Below, one piece after another: positions 57,041 through 64,000 of a DNA stretch of 64,000 nucleotides (position 1 is its first letter; every line of letters begins with the position of its first letter). This stretch comes from Mastigamoeba balamuthi. Its lineage: Eukaryota > Evosea > Mastigamoebida > Mastigamoebidae. The notes under the pieces were generated by a model. The model ran no database searches. It had not been told where the DNA came from and was given only the letters and a program-made list of their open reading frames with translations. The stretch is taken from positions 186,001-250,000 of the forward strand of contig CACRSC010000053.1 in assembly GCA_902651635.1 (NCBI GenBank), read 5' to 3'. The translations under genes were made by a program, and so were the position numbers.

Positions 57041-57937
57041 CGGCGCAGGAGGGTGCTGTGTGAGGTGCGGTGAGGCCCGCGCCCGCTGGCTCTCCCTCGG
57101 GGCGTACGTGGGGTGTGGGGCAGTTCCAGACAAGCAGGAGGCGTAACGTGCAGCGCGTTACTTGAGAAAAGCACAGGAGGCGCCGAGCAGCGTGGTGCGT
57201 GCAACGATGAACAGCTTGGGCACAAAAATGACGGGCGATGACGCTGTTTTATCGCGATTTCGTCACTGTGCAATGCGGCGAAAATAAGTGACAGAGAAAC
57301 GTGGTCAGTTTTCGCCGCTCCTTTTCGTCGTCGGCGCCGGGATCGGTGTCCTCGCGTATGGCGCAGATCCGGGAGGTTCAGCCGACCCGGAGTACCGCAT
57401 CCGAGGCCGACGACCCGAGCCCCACGAATTTACCGTCTCGCCGACGGGTTTTCTGTGTCACTGGGAGAACCTGGGCTGTGACGTGGCATTGTTGTGGAGA
57501 AGCACAGAACACGGTGTGGGCCTCAGAGAAGCCAATTTTCCCCCCTGCTTCCGTCGCCGACTGTCGTGGGCGCACCCCGCACTGCCCTAAAGGGACGCGG
57601 GCCGTGTGCTTGCGGTGGCATGTCTTGATGTCTGCCTCCTCCTTTCCCTCCCCACTAACAAATGGTCCGAGTAGTGTCTCTCCCGACGGCGGCCGTTTGT
57701 TGTTCACAGGCAGTGACCAATAGCATCGGCAAATAACATTTCGCGTCTCGGGAAACGTCGACCACGCTTTCTATTGTTATGGGCTCATGACAGGTGGTTG
57801 ATCGCTCTGCCGAACGAATGGTCTGCCTCCGAGACGAGCCTACGTCTGCTAATTGAAAAACCCTATTCACAGCGGTGTCTCCATAGTTTAGTACATCTAC
57901 ATTTACTTGATTGCTGTGTCAAAGTCTTCGGTGGCCG
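57041..57937. other. Spacer between transporter paralogues 2 and 3
   Basis: The part near 57050-57290 is the promoter region of paralogue 2. The remainder (57290-57940) contains a plus-strand frame of 100 codons (57288-57590) with no recognised content. No supported gene. Confidence 0.45.
57222..57277 (-). promoter_or_regulatory. Shared upstream block, transporter 2
   Basis: Plus-strand words AAAAATGACGGGCGATGACG and GCGATTTCGTCACTGTGCAA, about 180-240 bp upstream of the ATG at 57040. The second word is identical to the one above transporter 3. Confidence 0.55.
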
Positions 57938-59899
57938 TTACCTCCTCATGGAGTTGACGATGTCCTCGACGGTGCGGCCCTTGGTCTCCGGTACCACAAA
58001 CACAACGAAGAGGAAGCCGAGCCCGCTGAGCACACTGAAGCCCCAGAACACCGCGCTCAGCGACGTGGCCTCGATCAGCGGCAGGAACGCCAGAGCAACA
58101 CCCAAGTCTGTTCCCCAGTTGGTGAAGAGCGAGATGCTGACCGCCAGAGCTCGCGTCGTGCTGGGGAACATCTCGGGCACCAGGCACCACGGAACAGGGC
58201 CCAGCCCCACCGCGTAGGACACGATGAAGAGGATGGTGAAGACGACGCTGCCCACACCGGCGGACGACTTGGAGAGGGTGTGGACGTGGCTGAAGATCCC
58301 GATGCTCATAAGCGACAGCGCCATCCCCACAAGGCTCACGAGCAGCAGGGGCTTGCGGCCCAGGCGGTCGATGAGGACGATGCTGACTACGGTCATGATG
58401 ACGTTGATGCCGCCGATGAGGATGGACATGTAGTCAGCCATCTTGCTCTCCATGCCGGCGCGCTCGAGGAATGTCTTGAGGTAGTACAGCACAGCGTTGA
58501 TCCCCGTGATCTGCTGGATGAACATGATCGCCACCGTGATCACCAACGGTCGCAGCGGGTCGATCAGCATCCCCGCAGCCTCCTCGAAGGACGGGACCTT
58601 CTCCATGTTCTGGGAGGCCACGATCTCGGAGAGCTCGGCCTCGACGTCGTCAGTGTCACGCAGGTACTGCAGCATCTTGCGCGCCTCGTCGTTGCGCTTG
58701 ACGGCCACCAGCCAGCGGGGACTCTCGGTGCGGACTACGAAGCCCGTCAGCACGATGTGCGCGACGCCCATGACCACTGTTGGGGCGCCCATCATGACGC
58801 GCCAGTTGACGCGCGGGATGTACGAGAACACCGCGCCGATGACGTAGGCGATAAGGATGCCGATCGTAATGGTGAGCTGGTGCAGCACGCCGATCTGGCC
58901 GCGGATGGACTTTGGCGACAGCTCGCCGATCATCAGAGGCACCACGACGCTCGCCGTGCCTGCTCCGGCCGAGAGGTAAATGCCACATGAGACGTTGGGA
59001 AACGTCTGGGAGAGTCACGACGGAGGACGATCCAGTCGCACCGACAGCGCAGCCGAGGATGAGGCGACCTGCGACGAGCATCCAGATGTGCACTGAGAAG
59101 GCACACACCAGCGAACCTGAGCGCAGCCAGTGGCCGTCAGTCCAGCCAGAGACCCTCGAACGGGGAACGAATCTGCCGCCGAATTCGAGCTGCCCAGTGG
59201 GGGGAGCCGTTCTGCGAAGCGGCCGAGAACGAGAGAGAAGCGCAGGGACGACACCCACCGAGAATGAACACGCCCTCGGAGGCGAGGATGACCGTGTTCC
59301 TGCCCAGGCGGTCCGCGATGGACCCCGCGACCAGCGCGCTTGTAAGGCATCCGACGAGGATGATGCTGCGCGGGGGGAGCGCAGGCGCACAGCGCGTCAG
59401 GAAACTGAAACTCCCTGCCGATTTACCCTACAGAACCGAATTCCATCCGAAACAGGCCAGGGGGGCAGCAGAGCGATTTCCGCTGTACCTCACGACGATG
59501 GACTTCATGACCGCGTTGCCGTCGTCTGAGGCCTGCGAGGGCGTGGCCTCCTTGGAGGCGATGCCGTAGTGCTCTGCCAGCGGGCCCATGGCCGGCGAGA
59601 CGATGGTCGTGTTGTACCCGAACTGCAGCGACGCGATGCACTGCAACACCGAAACAAACTGCGATGACCCCCCGTGTATGGAGAGCGCACCGATCAGGCG
59701 ATGCAGCTAAGGGGACGGGGAAAGGTGGCCCCCTGGGCGGTCTGGGGAGGGAGACGGGAGTGGAGCGCACCCAGACGACGCGGTTGGACGTGGGCTCCCG
59801 GGCGACGGACATGTGCTCGCGGGGCGAGTAGTCGCCAGGCGAGTAGCACGGGGACGACGCAGCAGAGCTGGGGAGCTGTAACGCGCGCGGGCCGGACAT
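57938..59899 (-). CDS. MFS sugar transporter (GLUT/XylE type), paralogue 3
   Basis: Five exons (59899-59771, 59658-59489, 59365-59259, 59116-59042, 58959-57938) give 500 residues, with exon lengths 129, 170, 107, 75 and 1022 as in paralogue 2. Motifs: FGYNTTIVSPAMG (Gly to Pro change in helix 1), ADRLGRN, TESPRWL, QQITGINAVLYY, DRLGRKPLLLVS, GLGPVPWCLVPEMFP, PETKGRT. Small changes at helix 10 (YAVGLGPVPW) and at NQL to HQL in helix 5 may shift substrate range. The N-tail is PSSAASSPCYSPGDYSPREH. The stop is TAA. Confidence 0.9.
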
Positions 59900-60634
59900 C
59901 TGGTGGGCAGGACGAGCAGTGCAGGGCCTTGCTTGCGAAATAGCTGTGGCGGGAGGCAAGCGGGGGTGCGCCTTCCTTGAAACTCCCGTTGCAGAAATAA
60001 AAAAGTGATTGCCGCGCAGGCACCCTCTTACCAGAAAACGCACCCAAGCTTTTTTTGCGATTTCGTCACTGTGCAATTCGTCGAACTTCGAGGAACTTGC
60101 TTGGATTTGCCTCAAGGCGGGTTTCGTCGGTGTAGAGAACGGGTTTGGATGTCGAGTTGTGCTGCAGATGCGGGAACAGTGGGGAGGTCCCCACTTCGGA
60201 CGACCGGAAGATCCGTTGAGCGGTTCCGACAACACAAGGTTGTTTTCTTCTCCTGTATGCTTTTCGTTGCTGCTGGGAGAACCGGCGCAAGGGGGTACTC
60301 GGCATTCGCAGGTGGCTGGGTGGCAGGCCCTCGGACCGGTGATGGCTCTCGATTCATAATTGCTTCTACGTCATGTTTGTTCCTGCTCTCTTGTGTTTGT
60401 TCGACGATGTTATTCGATGCGCCCAAGGCTGCAGTGCAAGCTTGCTGGCATCAGAGTCCGAATCGCTCTACCCGACCTGTCTTGGGCCACACGGGCGGCG
60501 CAGACCTGTGCCACATGAGGGGCTGTCACGAGAGGCCGAATCCCAGTTTCAGTTCCTCCAGCGCGGATATTTCCCGAGATATCCAGGCGAATCTGGCGGG
60601 TGTGAATCTCTGGCACAGTATTTCATTCGCTGCC
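59900..60634. other. Divergent region between transporter 3 and the helicase gene
   Basis: This carries promoters for both directions. No gene is supported in it. Confidence 0.45.
60000..60080 (-). promoter_or_regulatory. Shared upstream block, transporter 3
   Basis: Plus-strand words AAAAAGTGATTGCCGCG and GCGATTTCGTCACTGTGCAA, about 100-180 bp upstream of the ATG at 59899. The second word matches transporter 2 exactly. Confidence 0.55.
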
Positions 60635-63600
60635 ATGCAGGGCCAGTGGAGCACCGCTGTGGTCGAGCGCGTCGTCGACAGGGCCCCGCGGCCTCCCCGC
60701 GGCCCCTTCACCCCCTACGCCTTCGCCGTCGTCACCGACCCCCCGAGCCCCACGCCGCCCTCGGTCTACGTCCGCCTCTGCGACGTCCGCCCCTCGCTCG
60801 CTTCTCTGCGGCTCTCGCTCAGACCCGGCGACGAGCTCCGCCTCCGCACGTCGCCGCCCCGCGAGGGCCGCCTCGCCGCCACCGCGCTGCGCCCCGCCGT
60901 CCTCGCATCTGCGTCGCGTGATGACGTCAGCACGCGCTGGGACGGGGCCGCGGCTGCGCTGGAGGGGCTGGAGGCCGAGGCAACTGCGCAGCTGCGCGAG
61001 TGGCCGGCGGCGGCGGGCGAGGTGCTCAGGGGGCTCGTCAGGTCCCGCGGGGCCCCGGGGGCCGCCCGGGCGCTGCACGTGGCCTGCGCCCTCGTGGGCC
61101 CCGCCGCTGCTGGCGCTGCGCAGGTGCGCGCGGGTCTGCGGTCGTCTTTTTCCGGGTTTCAATTGTTTTGTGTGTTTGTTTTGTTGTGTTTGTTGTGATA
61201 GTTTGCGTTCACAAGTCGCCCCAAAGAGGAGCTCGAAGTTGAGTGGCGCGTGCCCTGAACTGGTTTGGCTTGCATTTGAAGTTGCCGCATCCGTGGAGAC
61301 GTGCAGGCGTGTCGCCGGTTATAGTGGAACGACGGTTCTATCTTGTTCAGTGTTTGGTACAAATGTGCGGGTTTGCTTCGATGGGTTTCGGTTACGCTGT
61401 TCGCAGTTGTTCAGCTCACCAGTCGGGCTTGACTTGGCGCTTGCATGCTCGTGGTACCCTGTGAACGGTGCACCACTGTCCTCTGCATCTCACCATAGAG
61501 CCTCTCTTGGGCTGTCAGGCACACGCCAGGGCTGTCCGAGACGCGGTGCTCGAGATACTCGCCCCAGACGGGCCCATCGCCTCCTCCGGCCCCGAGTGGG
61601 TCGACTCGATGCGCGAGGACCTCGAGGAGGCCCGCTCCGTCCTCAGCCGCTTCATCCCCGAGGTCGACGCCCTCATGGCCCCCATCCTGCGCAGCTCCCG
61701 CAGCCCCGAAGCCCCGCGCAGCGCCGGCCCCGTCCCCGGCCTCGTCCCCTCGCCCCGCGAGCTCGTCGGCCCCGACGCCCTGTGCTCGCCCGCGTCCCTG
61801 CGGGCGCTGCCTGCCCTCGGGCCCCGCGCGCAGCCCCTGGAGTCGGCGCTGCAGTGGCGGCGGACGTGCTACGAGCTCTGGCGGTCCGACTGCTTCCTGG
61901 GCCTCTCGCAGGGCCTCTGCGCGCTGCTGTCCGGGCGCGACGCCGGCTGCGGCGACGACGAGGGCCTCGCCGTCTTTGACGACGTGTCGCTGGCGACGGA
62001 GCCCCGCGGGGCGGACCTCGTGCACCGCGTCCGCTGCAGGCCCGTGAGACCCGACCGCGCGGGAAGCCTGTTGTACGGCAACCTCGTCGCCGTCTCGCTC
62101 GACGGCACGTTCGGCGACGTCGTGTGGGCCACGGTCGCCTCGTCGTCGCCGCCGGAGCCCCGCGGGCGCCGGGGCCGCCGCAGCGGCAGCGCCGTCGAGT
62201 TTGACGTGCAGTTCTGCGCGCAGGCCAACTCGGCTGCGGACGAGGCCCGCGCGATCGCCGCGCTCTCGGCGGGCTGCGCGCCTGCCCGCATCGCGGAGAA
62301 CCCGGTGTTCTTCATGGCCTACGCGGCCTCGCTGGCGGCGCTGCGCGGGCTCGTCGTCGCTCAGCCCGCGCTGCGCTTCGAGGCCGAGCTCGTGCGCTGC
62401 CGCCCCGACGACTGGGCGCCGGCCGACGCGGACGAGCTCGAGGTGCTGCTGGGCACCGACGCGGAGCTGCGCGGCCTGGACCCGCAGCAGCGCGCGACGT
62501 GGGCCCACTTCGCGCGCAGCCGCGTCGCGCTGGTCCAGGGGCCGCCCGGGACCGGCAAGTCGCACGTCGGGACGCGCGTGGCGCTCGCCCTCGCGCGCAG
62601 GGCCCGCGCGGCGTCGCGCAAGCTGCTCGTCGTCTCGCACAAGAACCGCTCGCTCGACGAGCTGCTCGCGGGCCTCGCGGGCCTCGCGCGGGAGGCGGGC
62701 GAGGACGCGCGGATCGTGCGGCTGGGCAACAGCGCCAAGAGGAGCGCCGAGCTCGAGGCCTTCGCGGCCGAGAGGCGGCTGGCCGAGGCCAGGGAGCAGC
62801 GCGCGGTGCCGCAGGCCATCAGCTCGTCGCTGTCGAGCGCGATCGAGAGGCACGGGGCCGCGCGGGACCGCGTGCTGGCTGCTGCGCGGCAGCTGCACGG
62901 GCGCCCGCTGCTCGCGCGCGACGAGTGGCACGCTCTCGGCGGCTGCGACGCCGGCGACGACGAGTACGCGCGCTGGTCCGCCCCCGCCCTGGCGCGGATC
63001 GAGGCCGAGCTGCTGGCCCGCGCAGAGGACGCCGAGAGCGCCCCGCAGGACAGCAGCGCTCCTGGCGACGACCAGCAGGAGGCACAGCACGAGCAGCTGC
63101 TCGAGCGCCTCGAGTTCTCTCGCTACGAAGACGGCGCCGCGGACGACCAGCGCGAGCACGCGTTTCACGCGGCGGGCCTGGCGCGCGCGGTGGCCCCGCT
63201 CGCGGGCACCGAGGACCCGCCCGGCGCCCTCTGCGCGGGTCTGCCGCTCGACGCGGACGGCGCGGTCGCTGTGCTCCGCCGCGCGCTGCTGCGCAAGTAC
63301 CGGGGGCTCTCGGCGCTGCTCGAGGAGGCGCTGCGCGAGTGGCGGGTCGCCAGGGACGACCTCGAGGTCGCCAGGAGCGCGTACAGGGCCGCGGCGCTCG
63401 ACGCGGTGGCCACCGTCGTCGGCTGCACGGCGACGGGCGCCGCGGTGTTCCACGACGCGCTGCTGGCGCTGAGCCCCGCGTACCTCGTCGTCGAGGAGGC
63501 CGCGGAGATCCCCGAGCCCCTGCTCGCCGTCGCCGCCTCGATCCCCTCGCTCGAGCGCATCGTGATGATCGGAGGTCCCCTCGGCCCGCTCTCCGCGCCG

Positions 63601-64000
63601 CTTCTGGGACGCTTCTCTCACGGTTCCGCACGCGCGCAGACCACCAGCAGCTGAGGGCCTCGGTGTCGTCGTACGCGCTCAGGAGGGACAAGGGCCTCGA
63701 CGTGAGCGCGTTCGAGAGGCTCGTCTGCGGCGGGCTGCCGTACGTGGCGCTCAACAGGCAGAGCAGGATGGCCGACGAGCTGCTGCTGCCCGTGCGGCTG
63801 CACTACCCGGCGCTCGAGAGCAACGCCGAGGCCACCGCGCGGCTGCCGTTCCCTCCGCGCTGGCTGGCCGAGCCGCTCTTCTGGTGGGACCACCGCAGCC
63901 CCGAGGCGTCCGAGGCGGCGGGCGCCGCGCGGAGCCACTGCAACGCGCTCGAGGCCGAGAGGGCCGCTCGCCTCGCGGGGCTGCTCGTCGACGTGGGCTA
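60635..64000 (+). CDS. NFX1/ZNFX1-type SF1 RNA/DNA helicase, cut by the window edge
   Basis: Exons 60635-61123, 61519-63574 and 63640 to the edge splice in phase. The first intron is long and T-rich (395 nt); the second is 65 nt. The Walker A motif is VQGPPGTGKSHVGTRVAL, followed by VVSHKNRSLDELL (motif Ia). Motif II is VVEEAAEIPEP, where DEAQ/DEAA becomes EEAA. Motif III crosses the last intron: VMIGDHQQLRASVSSYAL, as in NFX1/ZNFX1 helicases (GDHKQLRPSV). The text after it (LNRQSRMADELL) fits motif IV. These proteins bind RNA in small-RNA and innate pathways in animals and fungi. The start was set at the ATG at 60635. The C-terminal half, including any zinc-finger array, lies outside the window. 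Confidence 0.85.

Noticed and set aside
57288-57590. A 100-codon plus-strand frame between transporters 2 and 3
   Set aside because: No family features, no paralogue in the sister spacers, and GC-rich DNA makes such frames common.

Overview
The window is nuclear DNA of a unicellular eukaryote. The genes are broken by short GT-AG introns (mostly 46-120 nt, a few of 195-395 nt), are packed closely on both strands, and are very GC-rich over 1-36 kb and 52.3-64 kb. They include protein kinases, a PI4-kinase-like protein, a TRP-type channel, an androglobin/calpain-like protein, BTB proteins and an NFX1-type helicase. Two enzymes look bacterial in origin: an intronless L-arabinose isomerase and a UlaG-like metallo-hydrolase. 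I cannot place the lineage firmly; a free-living GC-rich protist (metamonad, amoebozoan or apusomonad) fits best. TGA, TAA and TAG all serve as stops. One scaffold gap of 824 N shows this is a draft assembly.

Layout: 0.5-1.6 kb ARM-like zinc-finger protein (-). 2.0-4.0 kb membrane-anchored papain-like protein without its catalytic Cys and His (+). 4.6-8.4 kb large Cys-rich surface protein (-). 10.3-13.5 kb poorly recognised small genes (-). 14.2-18.3 kb androglobin-like protein without a visible globin (+). 18.5-19.6 kb unknown gene with an in-frame TGA (+). 19.8-22.6 kb CaMKK-like kinase with an RIIa-like N-terminus (-), divergent from a HAD phosphatase (22.7-23.5 kb). 24.0-26.4 kb two tandem BTB paralogues. 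26.9-29.9 kb PI4-kinase-like gene with a decayed 3'-end copy at 31.6 kb. Between these lies the metallo-hydrolase. 32.5-33.9 kb araA. 35.0-36.0 kb two-domain acetyltransferase. 36.2-40.7 kb pseudokinase, Cys-rich fingers and TRP-like channel, possibly one gene.

From about 40.7 to 52.3 kb the base composition falls and the sequence is a repeat island. It holds unclassified coding remnants, quasi-palindromic minisatellites, a pogo-like transposase fragment, two decayed Tc1-like transposons inside a 2.2-kb direct duplication, and at least thirteen copies of a ~64-bp hairpin repeat. The assembly gap starts in the middle of one of these hairpins.

52.4-59.9 kb carries three tandem sugar-transporter paralogues (MFS, GLUT/XylE type) with the same five-exon structure and a shared upstream block. 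The window ends inside an NFX1/ZNFX1-type SF1 helicase (60.6 kb to the edge). The sugar transporters and the arabinose isomerase suggest pentose/hexose use, but nothing in the sequence shows that they are co-regulated.
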